A stretch of DNA of 64,000 nucleotides from Flavobacteriales bacterium (GTDB taxonomy: Bacteria > Bacteroidota > Bacteroidia > CAIKAF01), in contig JAOABX010000008.1 in NCBI GenBank assembly GCA_026418175.1, positions 54,336 to 118,335 on the forward strand. Direction: 5' to 3'. Below are positions 36,812-46,672 of the stretch, piece after piece. The position numbers and the translations under genes are program-made. Below the pieces are notes generated by a model. It was given only the letters and a program-made list of their open reading frames with translations. It searched no databases and had not been told where the DNA came from. Every line of letters begins with the position of its first letter. Within the stretch, counting starts at the first letter, position 1.

Positions 36812-38083
36812 ATGAGCAAAGCTGATGTGTTGCTGGGTTTGCAATGGGGTGACGAAGGAAAAGGAAAAATAGTGGATGTACTTACCCCGCAGTATGACCT
36901 GATTGCCAGGTTTCAGGGAGGCCCTAATGCTGGCCATTCCCTTGAATTTGAAGGAACAAAACATGTATTGCATACCATCCCTTCCGGAATATTTCATGCT
37001 GACAAACAAAACCTGATTGGAAATGGAGTAGTGATAGATCCGATTATTTTAAATCGGGAAGTAGAAAAACTTTTAGAAAAGGGGGTGGATGTATCCAAAA
37101 ACTTACTTGTTTCGCGAAAAGCCCATCTTATATTACCTACCCATCGTATACTAGATGCTGCATCTGAAGCATCCAAAGGATTATCTAAAATTGGCTCTAC
37201 CCTCAAGGGGATAGGTCCAACATACATGGATAAAACCGGAAGAAATGGTATTCGCGTGGGAGATACTGAATTGCCGGATTTTAAGGATAAATATGAGTTT
37301 TTACGCAACAAGCATCTGGAGCTCATCCGTTTGTATGATTATTCAGACTTTGACCTGGATAAAATGGAGCAGGAATGGTTTGAATCACTGAAAGTTTTCA
37401 ACCGGCTTCCTAAAGTAGATAGTGAACATTTGGTAAATACTTACTTACAACAGGATAAAAAAGTTTTGGCCGAAGGCGCTCAGGGCACTTTGCTGGATAT
37501 AGATTTTGGTAGCTATCCGTTTGTTACTTCTTCCAACACCATTACAGCCGGAGCTTGTACCGGATTAGGCATAGCTCCAAATCGTATAGGCGAAGTGTTT
37601 GGTATTTTTAAAGCATACTGTACACGCGTAGGAAGTGGGCCATTCCCTACCGAATTGTATGATGAAACCGGCGAAAAATTACGACAGATTGGCCGTGAAT
37701 TTGGCTCTACCACCGGTAGGCCTCGACGTTGCGGTTGGCTTGATTTGCCTTCGTTGCGTTATGCTATTATGATCAATGGTGTTACACAGCTAATCATGAT
37801 GAAGTCAGATGTACTTAGTGATTTTGATACCATTAAAGTTTGTACTTCATACCGTTATAATGGTGAGCTCATAGATTATCTACCCTATGATTTACTAAGC
37901 GGTAAGATTGAACCAATTTATACGGAAATAAAAGGATGGAAAACCGATATTTCGACTTGTAAAAACAGTCATGAACTTCCATTAGAATTTTTGAATTACG
38001 TACAGTTTATTGAGCAGCAAGTTAATGTTCCAATAACAATATTATCTGTAGGCCCTGATCGTTCACAGACAATGTTTAGATGA
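36812..38083 (+). CDS. purA: Adenylosuccinate synthetase
   Basis: Converts IMP, aspartate and GTP to adenylosuccinate in purine synthesis. It has 423 residues with GLQWGDEGKGKIVDVL at the N-terminus, the FQGGPNAGHSL loop, GIGPTYMDKTGRNGIR, LAEGAQGTLLDIDFGSYPFVTSSNT and GSTTGRPRRCGWLDL. Length is normal. A strong bidirectional terminator follows 5 bp after the stop. Confidence 0.97.
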   Translation: MSKADVLLGLQWGDEGKGKIVDVLTPQYDLIARFQGGPNAGHSLEFEGTKHVLHTIPSGIFHADKQNLIGNGVVIDPIILNREVEKLLEKGVDVSKNLLVSRKAHLILPTHRILDAASEASKGLSKIGSTLKGIGPTYMDKTGRNGIRVGDTELPDFKDKYEFLRNKHLELIRLYDYSDFDLDKMEQEWFESLKVFNRLPKVDSEHLVNTYLQQDKKVLAEGAQGTLLDIDFGSYPFVTSSNTITAGACTGLGIAPNRIGEVFGIFKAYCTRVGSGPFPTELYDETGEKLRQIGREFGSTTGRPRRCGWLDLPSLRYAIMINGVTQLIMMKSDVLSDFDTIKVCTSYRYNGELIDYLPYDLLSGKIEPIYTEIKGWKTDISTCKNSHELPLEFLNYVQFIEQQVNVPITILSVGPDRSQTMFR

Positions 38084-38088
38084 AATAA

Positions 38089-38113
38089 AAAAGAGGCCTT
38101 TAAGGCCTCTTTT
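38089..38113. terminator. Bidirectional intrinsic terminator
   Basis: The arms aagaggcctt / aaggcctctt are perfect, with a single-base loop (or a tetraloop if the closing pairs open) and A/T runs on both sides. It separates purA from the convergent T9SS pseudogene. Confidence 0.85.
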
Positions 38114-38129
38114 CTTTGCTAGTTAAATT

Positions 38130-40418
38130 TTATTTCTTTATAAAACGTTGAATTACTTTTTCTCCTGTGGATGTATCCATGATGATAAGATAATAGCCAC
38201 TATTTAACCACGATACATCTATAGAAATGGAACTGTTATTACAAATTTCTGAGAAAAGTTCGCTTCCTAAGGTGTTATAAATTTTCAATTGTTTAATGGT
38301 TAAGTTACTATTGATAGAAATAGTTATCAAATTAGATGCTGGATTAGGGTAAGTTACAACATCAAAATCAGATTCAATATCATCAATTCCAGCTGTTGAA
38401 TAAACATTCACAGATGTTGGTGAACTTACCTCTGATGAACAATCATTGCTAACCGTTAGTTGTATAGTATAATTCCCGGGATTACTAAATACAATTTGTG
38501 GATTTTGAGAATTGCTAGTTGTTCCATTCACAAATTGCCAACCAGTAGCTGGAGAAATATTCCACTGCCATTGCGTAGGATTGTTTGTAGAACTATCAAA
38601 TAATGAAAGAGTATCTCCTGTTCCTAAATTTGTTGAAGATGAATTAAACGAAGCAGTAATACTATAATTTTCATCTTCTTTAACATACAAATTTGTATTG
38701 ATGGGTGGATTACAAATTTTAGTAATATTTCCTGAAGGCCATTTTACAATTACTGAATCAATACTAGTTGCGGTTCCAATACCAAAGTGAGGATTTAAAG
38801 TACCCATATTCCTAAAGCCAATTCCGGCTTGTACATCACGAATTTGTTTTCCCCATGCTCCATATAATTCAATGCGTGCACCAATTCCGTTGATATTACT
38901 TTGTACTCCTTTTAAGTTTAGTTTAATCCAATTATATCCGTTGGGTTGTGAAAAATAAACTGTATTGCCATTTTGAACATCGAGAAATCCATCATTATTC
39001 AAATCTCCCACAGGGCCAACATTTGCGGGCACATTGTAAAATGTAAATGTATTATTTCCATTATTTATTGCAATTCTTCCATCGGTAAAAACATCAACCC
39101 ATCCATCATTGTTAAAATCATAAGAAACATACTCTATCGATGTGTAGGAATATGTATCCCAGCCGCTTCCGGCTTTAATTTCTGAACATTTTCAATTTCC
39201 ATTATTGGACATGTATAAATTACCACCATCTGTAAAAGAGGTTACACCTATGATTACATCCATATCACCATCATTATCAAAGTCGTTCCAGGCAGAAGAC
39301 CAAGTCTGATTAGGGTGATTGAGGTTTGCAGCAGCAGATACATTGGTAAAAGTTCCATTGCCATTATTTCTATGTAATTCATTTATTTTCGCAGTACTAG
39401 CCCCACCTCTACATTTTGCAATAAATAAATCTTGGTCTCCATCATTGTCATAATCTATAAAAATAGAACCGTAATTACCACCTTCTACATGGTCTCCCAT
39501 TCCTCCCTGATGAAAAGTTAAACCACCACTTCCATTATTTAAAAAATATACATTGGGTGCTACATCATGACAAACAAAGGCGTCTAAATGTCCATCATTA
39601 TTTATATCCACAAAATTGCTACGTTGAGAAAAAACATAGTTCCCTGAAGTAAAATGCGTATATGAAGTTCCTGTATTATTTGAATAGAAAAAACTTACTC
39701 CAGCTCCTCCTCCATAAAGTAGGTCATTGTATCCATCTTTGTTGTAATCGCCGATAGCCATGCTCCAGCTTGGTAAGTTGGCAGCTGTAGTTGTTGTAAA
39801 AGATACGGCATTGAAAGAGCCATTATTTTGTTGGTAAAGGATATAAATATTATTTGAAGATACAGATACTATATCATCCAAGTAATCTCCATTCATATCA
39901 GCTACAGCTATTTTATAATCTCCTATAATATTGCTGAATGATTGAGGCGAAAACGTGACAGGTGGAGCAGGAGGGGGAGTGCCTTCAATTAATTCAAATG
40001 TAAAACCTGAATTATTCCAAAGATTATCAAATGCAATATAGTATGTTGTATTTGCTGTTGCATTAAACGAAGCAACACAAAGCAAGCCACTTCCTGAATC
40101 ATCATCACCTGCGATGCAAGATAAACTTCCACAATTCCCGGTATATATATGTACTCTGTTATCTATTCCATTATTGATTGGAAAATCTGTAGTGATAGTA
40201 ACAAAATAATTTTGTGTTGGAGTGTACTTGTACCAATAACCAGCAGTAGCTCCAGCACCACCACTGGCACATACTGGGGTCGGTACTTCAGTTCCATTAA
40301 CACTGGCAAAATTGTATGTACCCGCTGTAATTGTGATAGCTGTGTTACATGTACTTTGACTATAAATGGCTTTTGAAAATCCAATGAATAGTGCTAATAA
40401 TAGTAGTTTGTTTTTCAT
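38130..40418 (-). pseudogene. T9SS FG-GAP/ASPIC-UnbV surface protein interrupted by one in-frame TGA
   Basis: The frame is continuous from 40418 to 38130 (762 codons) except for one TGA at 39194-39192. The reading up to the stop ends NLYMSNNGN; directly after it the same frame continues KCSEIKAGSGWDTYSYTSIE and more FG-GAP repeats. Domain order: signal peptide, PPC-like domain (about residues 20-145), FG-GAP repeats, ASPIC/UnbV domain, PKD-like domain, T9SS sorting domain. Without readthrough the product loses its sorting domain. The most likely origin is a Trp TGG to TGA change or a base-call error. Confidence 0.8.
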
Positions 40419-40434
40419 AATTAAAAAATTTAAA

Positions 40435-41535
40435 TTAATTGCAATCTGATAGAGTTAAAATATATTGTTTTAATAAATCTACAGCTTCTTTATGAACAAT
40501 GGTTCTTCCTAATAATGGCATTCTGTTTGACTCGTCTACAGAATTCATGCGATAGTACATCATTGATTTGTTGTAATTACCGGGTGTAATAACATAAACT
40601 TGTGATGGATTAATGATTTCTTGAGGCTCTACACAAAGTCCCATGTTAGTTCTATTTGTTGTTTCTGAAAATGCTAAACGTAAAGGCCGATAAGAACAAT
40701 GTTTATTTTCTGCATGGCAATGAGCACAATTCATATCTAAGTATGATCTGATTCGTAATTCAATAGGCTGAGTATCATCCTTAAAATCTACAACAGTATT
40801 TATATTATTAGGGAGTGGCCCTTCTAAATATCCAACATCAATAAGATGTTGCAACTGATTTTTAACTCCTGCATCAGAGTAATTATAATTCTTGTTTATA
40901 TGTTGTGGTTTAATACCAATTGGAATGGGTATATCATAATGTTTATGACATACCATACATTCTGTTAATGAGGGCAACCTGTATGTGGTATTATATGTTT
41001 CGCTGTTGTGTATAAAAGAAATATCCAAATATTCACCATCGGTATCTAATATGGCTTCGGTTTGTTCATCATTCCATTTATATTCTGCGAAAATCCATCC
41101 CTCTGGCTTTTTTATCATTAATCTTGTTTCTAAAATTTTTTTTACACTTTGTGGCAAAAAATTTTCATAATAAAAGTTTTTTATCAAAACAGTTCCAACA
41201 GGCATGTCTAATAATTCACCATCCCCTTGATAAGTTGCTTTAACTCCTGCTGGCATCCATATAAAACGTTTTTTAGAAGCATAATCGGTAAAAAGGCCTG
41301 TTATAGGTTCATAGGGTATTACTCCATTATTAGGAGTTAGGTTTTTGATATCACCAATAAAGAAACGATAGCTAGAAAGGGAGTCATATGGAACTTGAGA
41401 TAGGTTAACATTCACGCTTGTGTCTTCAGGTAATGGATTGGGATCGTTGGGGTTTTCTTTATTACAAGAGTTGGTAAGTATAATTAAATTAGCAAGTAAA
41501 ATAAACAGTGAAGTAATAATTAATTTTCGAATCAT
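40435..41535 (-). CDS. Diheme c-type cytochrome lipoprotein (HNE_0200/SO2930-like)
   Basis: A 366-residue exported protein with a lipoprotein signal (LTNSCNKE). Two CxxCH heme sites are visible, CMVCH near residue 195 and CAHCH near residue 275, within the family-typical context LPSLTECMVCHKHY and DMNCAHCHAENK. The family is found next to parallel-beta or FG-GAP proteins; its redox partner is unknown. Its heme must be attached outside the inner membrane, consistent with ccmE/ccmF in this window. It lies 16 bp upstream of the interrupted FG-GAP gene. Confidence 0.85.
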   Translation of the reverse strand: MIRKLIITSLFILLANLIILTNSCNKENPNDPNPLPEDTSVNVNLSQVPYDSLSSYRFFIGDIKNLTPNNGVIPYEPITGLFTDYASKKRFIWMPAGVKATYQGDGELLDMPVGTVLIKNFYYENFLPQSVKKILETRLMIKKPEGWIFAEYKWNDEQTEAILDTDGEYLDISFIHNSETYNTTYRLPSLTECMVCHKHYDIPIPIGIKPQHINKNYNYSDAGVKNQLQHLIDVGYLEGPLPNNINTVVDFKDDTQPIELRIRSYLDMNCAHCHAENKHCSYRPLRLAFSETTNRTNMGLCVEPQEIINPSQVYVITPGNYNKSMMYYRMNSVDESNRMPLLGRTIVHKEAVDLLKQYILTLSDCN

Positions 41536-41612
41536 ATATTTGACTTATATTCAATAATATACTCTGTTAAATAAAATATAAATTTATAAAAATTTCTTTA
41601 GAAAGTAAAAAC

Positions 41613-43724
41613 ATGAAAAATAGGAATACTATTTACATACTTTTACAATTTATCTTAATTATGAACATAGATGCACAAACTATGCAAGCACCTAAGGCAC
41701 TTAAAAAACCACATAAGATGGAGATTCATGGTCATGTTCGTATAGACGATTATTATTGGATGAATGAACGTGACAGTAAAGAAGTGTTAGATTATTTGAA
41801 TGCTGAAAATGCATATACCGATGCAGAGCTGAATCACACAAAAGAATTACAGGAAAGCTTATTTAACGAAATGGTGGGTCGTATTAAGCAGACAGACCTT
41901 TCGGTACCTTATCGCTTGCGTGGATATTATTATTATTCTCGCTATGATGAAGGAAAGGAATATCCCATATACTGTCGGAAAAAAGGAAGCTTGGAGGCCG
42001 CTGAAGAAGTGATGCTCGATGTCAATAAACTCGCTGAGGGACAAAGCTACTGTGATGTCGTTGGACTTACTGTTAGTCCTGATAATACATTATTGGCATA
42101 CGGGGTTGATTTTGTGAGCCGCCGTAAATACACATTATATATCAAAAATCTGATGAGTGGTGAAATAATTGAAAAAACAGTAGAAAATACGGATGGTTCT
42201 TATGTTTGGGCCAATGATAATAAAACTTTGTTTTATGATGTTAAGGATGAAGAAACCTTGCGTTCATACAAAATAAGAAAACATATATTAGGCACTCCGG
42301 CCAGTACTGATGTTGATGTTTTTGAAGAAAACGATGAAACATTTGGTTGTTATGTTTACAAATCAAAATCGCAGGAATATATTTTTATAAATTCTTATTC
42401 TACACTTACTTCAGAAGTTCGTTATCTCAAAGCATCGGACCCACAGGGTGAATTTAAAATTCTACAACCCAGAGAGCGGGATCATCTATACGGCGTTGAG
42501 CATTTTGATGATCATTTTTACATCAATACCAATTGGAATGCTAAGAATTTTCGGTTAATGAAAACCCCGATTAACAAAACAGGAAAAGAAAACTGGGTAG
42601 AAGTAATACCACATCGCAATGATGTACTCATTGATGGATTTGAAATTTTCAAACAATACTTGGTATTAGAAGAACGACAAAACGGATTGTTACAATTACA
42701 TATAAAGTCATGGGATGGGAAAGTAGATTACCTGATTGACTTTGCTGAGCCTACCTACACGGTGGGATTGAATATAAATGTGGATTTTGATACTGAAGTT
42801 TTACGATACTCATACACATCTTTCATTACACCCAATTCAGTGTATGATTTTAATATGCGAACTCGCAACAAAGCTTTGCTCAAGCAGCAGGAAGTGTTGG
42901 GTGGATATGATGGCCGTTTGTATGAATCTAAACGACTGTATGCAACAGCATCAGATGGCACAAAAATACCCATATCTATGGTTTATAAAAAGGGAATAAA
43001 AACCGATGGAAAAAACCCATTGTTGTTATATGGATATGGTTCATACGGTGCCAGCATGGATGTGTACTTTAGTTCTGCCAGATTGTCTTTGCTTGATCGA
43101 GGATTTGTATTTGCCATAGCTCATATTCGGGGCGGGCAGGAAATGGGCCGCCAATGGTATGAAGACGGTAAATTACTTAAAAAGAAGAATACATTTACCG
43201 ATTTTATTGCTTGTGCAGAATATCTGATAGCTCAAAAATATACATCACCTGAACATTTATATTGCATGGGTGGAAGTGCCGGAGGATTGCTTATTGGCGC
43301 CGTTGTGAATATGCGACCTGATTTATTCAAGGGAGCTATAGCACAGGTTCCGTTTGTGGATGTTGTTACTACCATGCTGGACGAGTCAATTCCACTAACT
43401 ACGGGTGAATTTGACGAATGGGGCAATCCTAAAGATAAAATTTACTATGATTACATGCTTTCTTATTCCCCGTATGATAATGTAAAAAAACAAGCATACC
43501 CCAACATGCTTATCACTACAGGGTATCATGATTCGCAAGTGCAATATTTTGAACCAGCCAAGTGGGTTGCTAAGCTAAGGGAAAACAATACGGGAACTTC
43601 AAAGATCTTGTTCTTTTGCGAAATGGAAGCAGGTCATGGCGGAAAAAGCGGCCGTTTTCAACGCCTGCGTGAAGTCGCTTTAGAATATGCCTTTTTACTT
43701 GATTTGGAGGGAATAAGAAAATAA
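41613..43724 (+). CDS. Prolyl oligopeptidase family protease (S9A, oligopeptidase B-like)
   Basis: A 703-residue serine peptidase. A possible signal peptide (residues 1-22) precedes an N-terminal seven-bladed propeller (PHKMEIHGHVRIDDYYWMNE is the family start). The alpha/beta-hydrolase domain has the nucleophile GGSAGG (Ser about 555) and catalytic His in EAGHGG (about 675), with RGGQEMGRQWYEDGK before them. It cleaves short peptides, usually after basic residues in oligopeptidase B. The signal peptide suggests a periplasmic or exported form. Confidence 0.92.
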   Translation: MKNRNTIYILLQFILIMNIDAQTMQAPKALKKPHKMEIHGHVRIDDYYWMNERDSKEVLDYLNAENAYTDAELNHTKELQESLFNEMVGRIKQTDLSVPYRLRGYYYYSRYDEGKEYPIYCRKKGSLEAAEEVMLDVNKLAEGQSYCDVVGLTVSPDNTLLAYGVDFVSRRKYTLYIKNLMSGEIIEKTVENTDGSYVWANDNKTLFYDVKDEETLRSYKIRKHILGTPASTDVDVFEENDETFGCYVYKSKSQEYIFINSYSTLTSEVRYLKASDPQGEFKILQPRERDHLYGVEHFDDHFYINTNWNAKNFRLMKTPINKTGKENWVEVIPHRNDVLIDGFEIFKQYLVLEERQNGLLQLHIKSWDGKVDYLIDFAEPTYTVGLNINVDFDTEVLRYSYTSFITPNSVYDFNMRTRNKALLKQQEVLGGYDGRLYESKRLYATASDGTKIPISMVYKKGIKTDGKNPLLLYGYGSYGASMDVYFSSARLSLLDRGFVFAIAHIRGGQEMGRQWYEDGKLLKKKNTFTDFIACAEYLIAQKYTSPEHLYCMGGSAGGLLIGAVVNMRPDLFKGAIAQVPFVDVVTTMLDESIPLTTGEFDEWGNPKDKIYYDYMLSYSPYDNVKKQAYPNMLITTGYHDSQVQYFEPAKWVAKLRENNTGTSKILFFCEMEAGHGGKSGRFQRLREVALEYAFLLDLEGIRK

Positions 43725-43786
43725 TTATTAGAAAGGTTTAGTAAAAATTGATTTAATTTTAAAAAATATCAGCTCACATAAATAAG

Positions 43787-43815
43787 AAAAAGGCACTATT
43801 ATGTGCCTTTTTCTT
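43787..43815. terminator. Bidirectional intrinsic terminator
   Basis: The 10-bp arms aaaaaggcac / gtgccttttt with a 6-nt loop are followed by a T-run on the plus strand. It ends the oligopeptidase transcript and can also stop the tRNA-His transcript coming from the other strand. Confidence 0.8.
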
Positions 43816-43820
43816 TTGAG

Positions 43821-43895
43821 GGAGGAAGAGGGGACTCGAACCCCCGGCCTTCAGAGCCACAATCTGACGCTCTAACCAACTGAGCTACAACCTCC
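43821..43895 (-). tRNA. tRNA-His (GTG)
   Basis: The cloverleaf is readable on the minus strand. D-stem GCTC/GAGC, anticodon arm TCAGA-TTGTGGC-TCTGA with anticodon GTG, and T-arm GGGGG-TTCGAGT-CCCCT are all present. The histidine identity pair G-1:C73 is present. In the acceptor stem, positions 5 and 6 (T,T) face T,T at 68 and 67, two adjacent U-U mismatches; the other pairs form. CCA is not encoded. Confidence 0.88.
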
Positions 43896-43944
43896 GTTTG
43901 AGGGCGCAAATATACAAAAATTTAAGAATATGAGCAGTTGTTGC

Positions 43945-44574
43945 TTATTGTGATATAATTTTTGTTTTATTGCCTTGTTTCTCCTTTTTACGCATCACTC
44001 GTTGGGAATATTCCAGGAGTTTCTTGTTAAATTCAAATACCCCACTTTCATAATTTCTGAATTGCATGCGTATAAAAAAAGGAAATGGCCTCCGCAGTTG
44101 TTTGAACGTACTATCACGTACCACCAACGCCGGCAACCCAAAATTAGAGGATGGAGCTTCCAATTCATCCAGTTCTGCAATCAAGTATGGGCGGTTACCC
44201 AGCAAATCATCTGGTAAACGTTGTAAAGAGTCATTTATGAAAATCCCCTTAGTTTTTCTGCTTCGCAATGAATCAGTGGAGGTATTTAAAAAAAATAATA
44301 CCGGGCTAAATGTGTATTCCTTGGAAAATGCTTTTATAATGGCCTTGTTTTCAGTTTCCCAAAATTTAGCTATTTCATCTGCTTCAGCATTCTTACCAGC
44401 TTGCCGCAATAGTTTTATTTGGTTACTACCGGTTTTTAATCGTACCAGCAACACGCCTTGTTTTAGAGTGTTTAAACAGCGTTCTGCTTCGTTGATTTCA
44501 GCCTTGCTGGCCACATAACACGACGCTAATAACATTATAAATAAAACAGTAATTAATAGGTAAACATTCTTCAT
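43945..44574 (-). CDS. Hypothetical lipoprotein
   Basis: A 209-residue protein with a clear lipoprotein signal peptide (MLLASC). The mature part has no family I recognise. It is basic at the C-terminus (RVMRKKEKQGNKTK). It would be anchored in the inner or outer membrane. ATG at 44574 is chosen because it starts the signal peptide (MKNVYLLI). Confidence 0.65.
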   Translation of the reverse strand: MKNVYLLITVLFIMLLASCYVASKAEINEAERCLNTLKQGVLLVRLKTGSNQIKLLRQAGKNAEADEIAKFWETENKAIIKAFSKEYTFSPVLFFLNTSTDSLRSRKTKGIFINDSLQRLPDDLLGNRPYLIAELDELEAPSSNFGLPALVVRDSTFKQLRRPFPFFIRMQFRNYESGVFEFNKKLLEYSQRVMRKKEKQGNKTKIISQ

Positions 44575-44925
44575 TTTATTTTGGCTTGATAACAATATTA
44601 CTTAATTCAAATCTTTTAAGTATTAAAAATTCAAAATCAATTTTCACTATTATTTTTTATCGAATTAATAAAATCAGAAAAATTCAGTACGAATCTACAG
44701 CTTTGGTACTTCATTGCCCGTGTAAATTATGGCTATTTCTTTTTGGGAGTTGCATGTTGTGGTTATAAAATAAAAGCGACGCATTACTACTTAATTTATA
44801 TTTTACTTTTTACAATATGAAGTATTGTTTTATTAAATGTGCCCCCAATTAAGCAAATACATGTCAATAACCCTTCTTAGGTTTATTTCTTAATCTGGTT
44901 TAAGAGCAAATCATTTTACAGCATG
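44575..44925. other. Gene-free AT-rich stretch
   Basis: About 350 bp between two divergent transcription units. I see no supported ORF, hairpin or repeat. It presumably holds the promoter of the lipoprotein gene on the minus strand. Confidence 0.45.
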
Positions 44926-44933
44926 TAATTTTG
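44926..44933 (+). promoter_or_regulatory. Bacteroidota -7 promoter element upstream of the pirin operon
   Basis: TAATTTTG matches TAnnTTTG and lies 24 bp before the start of a 49-codon ORF and about 160 bp before pirin. This fits a transcript that begins with the small ORF. Confidence 0.5.
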
Positions 44934-44957
44934 CACTGTAAATTTTATGGAATTATC

Positions 44958-45107
44958 ATGAATCAAAATAATTTTAAAATGTATGGTCTGGCAGAAGTTG
45001 ATCGCACTATTGCTTCGATTCATGGTATTTCATTAACCAATAATCAAAGTGACGAAGTTCGTTTTAATCATTTGCCCCTTCCAAATAATCCAATATATGA
45101 ACAATAA
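44958..45107 (+). CDS. Possible 49-residue leader protein overlapping pirin
   Basis: A short ORF beginning MNQNNFKMYGLAEVDRT and ending NNPIYEQ. It is correctly placed behind a TAnnTTTG element and overlaps the pirin start by 11 bp in another frame (TATATGAACAATAA), the geometry of translational coupling. No family is recognised. It could be a real small protein or chance; composition is protein-like without a signal or membrane helix. Confidence 0.4.
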   Translation: MNQNNFKMYGLAEVDRTIASIHGISLTNNQSDEVRFNHLPLPNNPIYEQ

Positions 45108-45810
45108 GGTGATACACAAAGCCAATACCCGTGGAAAATCAGATCATGGATGGTTACAATCATACCATAGTTTTAGTTTTGCTGGGTATTACAACCCAGA
45201 ACGTATGGGCTTTGGAGTACTTCGTGTATTGAATGATGACCGTGTGGCTCCTGCCATGGGCTTCAGCAAGCATCCGCATGATAACATGGAAATCATTTCC
45301 ATTCCGCTGCATGGTGATTTGGAACATCGAGACAGCATGGGGAATGTATCAGTAATTAAACAGCATGATGTTCAAATCATGAGTGCCGGCACTGGAGTGT
45401 TTCATTCTGAAATGAATCGAAATAAAGATCTGGAAGTTGCGTTTCTTCAAATCTGGATTTATCCTAAAATGTACAATATTCAACCTCGCTATGATCAGCG
45501 TACTTTTCATCCCAACGACAGGTTGAACAAAATGCAAGTGATAGTTTCGCCATACGGAGAATCTGGTTCGCTAATCATTAATCAGGATGCCTGGTTATTG
45601 TTAGGTTGTTTTTCTGAGGAAGTGATCTATTCTTATAATCTTCGAAGAAAAGAAAATGGATTATATATTTTTGTGTTATCGGGTTCAGTAACCATTGACA
45701 GTGAAACATTGAATACCCGAGATGCCATGGGATTATGGGATATTGAAAATATTTCTTTGCACATTAAATCAGGCAGCGAATTATTGTTGTTGGACGTTCC
45801 GATGCAATAA
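45097..45810 (+). CDS. Pirin-family cupin protein (YhaK/quercetinase-like)
   Basis: A 237-residue bicupin. The N-terminal cupin has the metal-site motif FSKHPHDNMEIISIPLHGDLEHRDS with His-x-His and Glu/His ligands, then MSAGTGVFHSEMN. The C-terminal cupin is shorter, as usual. Some homologs oxidise quercetin; others act as redox-responsive regulators. ATG at 45097 matches the usual MNNKVIHKANTRG-like start; the longer frame from 45049 would run through the small ORF region. Confidence 0.9.
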   Translation: MNNKVIHKANTRGKSDHGWLQSYHSFSFAGYYNPERMGFGVLRVLNDDRVAPAMGFSKHPHDNMEIISIPLHGDLEHRDSMGNVSVIKQHDVQIMSAGTGVFHSEMNRNKDLEVAFLQIWIYPKMYNIQPRYDQRTFHPNDRLNKMQVIVSPYGESGSLIINQDAWLLLGCFSEEVIYSYNLRRKENGLYIFVLSGSVTIDSETLNTRDAMGLWDIENISLHIKSGSELLLLDVPMQ

Positions 45811-45876
45811 AAAATGTTAAGAACTAAACAAAACGATGTATTTATTATTTAACTCAAACACTTTAATTTAAACTGT

Positions 45877-46542
45877 ATGAAAACAAACAAGTTAACCATT
45901 GTTGCATTAATTGCAGGATTGACTGTTCTTAGTGCTTGCGGAGGCAAAAAAGAAACCGTGAAAGCCGGTGAAGAACAACAAGTAGCCCAAGCTACGGAGC
46001 TTAGCAAAACCTACAATGTGGATGTAGCATCCAGTACTTTGGGATGGACCGGAACCAAAGTTACAGGGAAACATTTTGGAAAAATTGGAATTCAGAGAGG
46101 AACCATCAGTGTTGAAAAAAATGAAATTAAAGCCGGTTCGTTTGTAATTGACATGAAAACAATTACGGTAGAAGACCTGACTGACCAAGAAGCAAATAAA
46201 AAGCTAGCTGGTCACCTGGCTTCTGCTGATTTCTTTGATGTAGAAAAATATGCTACTTCAAAATTTGAAATTACGGGTGTAGAAAAATTAGCTACTCCTG
46301 ATGCAGATGGTAACAATTTCAAGATTATGGGTAATTTAACCATCAAGGATGTAACTAAGAACATTACAATTCCGGCAAACATTACCATGGATGAAAATCA
46401 ATTCACTGCTAAAGCCAAATTCTCCATCGATCGTACGGAGTGGAATATCCAGTACGGTTCTGGTAAGTTTTTCAAAGGCCTGGGCGATAAAATGATCCAT
46501 GATGCCATTGAATTTGATTTGAACTTGGTGGCTAAACCATAA
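45877..46542 (+). CDS. YceI-family lipoprotein
   Basis: A 221-residue protein with a lipoprotein signal (TVLSACGGKKE) followed by a YceI lipocalin-like barrel: VDVASSTLGWTGTKVTGKHFG, GSFVIDMKTITVEDL, HLASADFFDVEKYATSKFEIT and FSIDRTEWNIQYG. YceI proteins bind isoprenoid-type lipids such as polyprenyl quinones. It would sit at the membrane facing the periplasm. A strong terminator follows. Confidence 0.92.
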   Translation: MKTNKLTIVALIAGLTVLSACGGKKETVKAGEEQQVAQATELSKTYNVDVASSTLGWTGTKVTGKHFGKIGIQRGTISVEKNEIKAGSFVIDMKTITVEDLTDQEANKKLAGHLASADFFDVEKYATSKFEITGVEKLATPDADGNNFKIMGNLTIKDVTKNITIPANITMDENQFTAKAKFSIDRTEWNIQYGSGKFFKGLGDKMIHDAIEFDLNLVAKP

Positions 46543-46564
46543 GTAAGTCAGATTGTAATTTGTG

Positions 46565-46595
46565 AAAGGCAGGATGTAAATCATCCTGCCTTTTT
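46565..46595 (+). terminator. Intrinsic terminator after the YceI gene
   Basis: The perfect 12-bp arms aaaggcaggatg / catcctgccttt with a 5-nt loop are followed by T residues. Confidence 0.88.
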
Positions 46596-46613
46596 GTGTT
46601 AAAAAGTGTTAAA

Positions 46614-46645
<32 letters not shown>

Positions 46646-46672
46646 TCTAGAAAAATTTTAAATTTTATTTTC

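Noticed and set aside
38130..39032. Independent gene starting MPANVGPVGDLNND
   Set aside because: It is the same frame as the upstream ORF, starts in the middle of an FG-GAP repeat and has no signal peptide. It is the second half of the interrupted gene.
39192..39194. Selenocysteine or a reassigned TGA codon
   Set aside because: Other genes here use TGA as a normal stop (for example ccmF and aroC), the family is not a selenoprotein family and I see no SECIS-like hairpin right after the codon.
44586..44768. 60-codon plus-strand ORF in the gap before pirin
   Set aside because: AT-rich, no promoter element or family match. Its frame starts in the lipoprotein promoter region.
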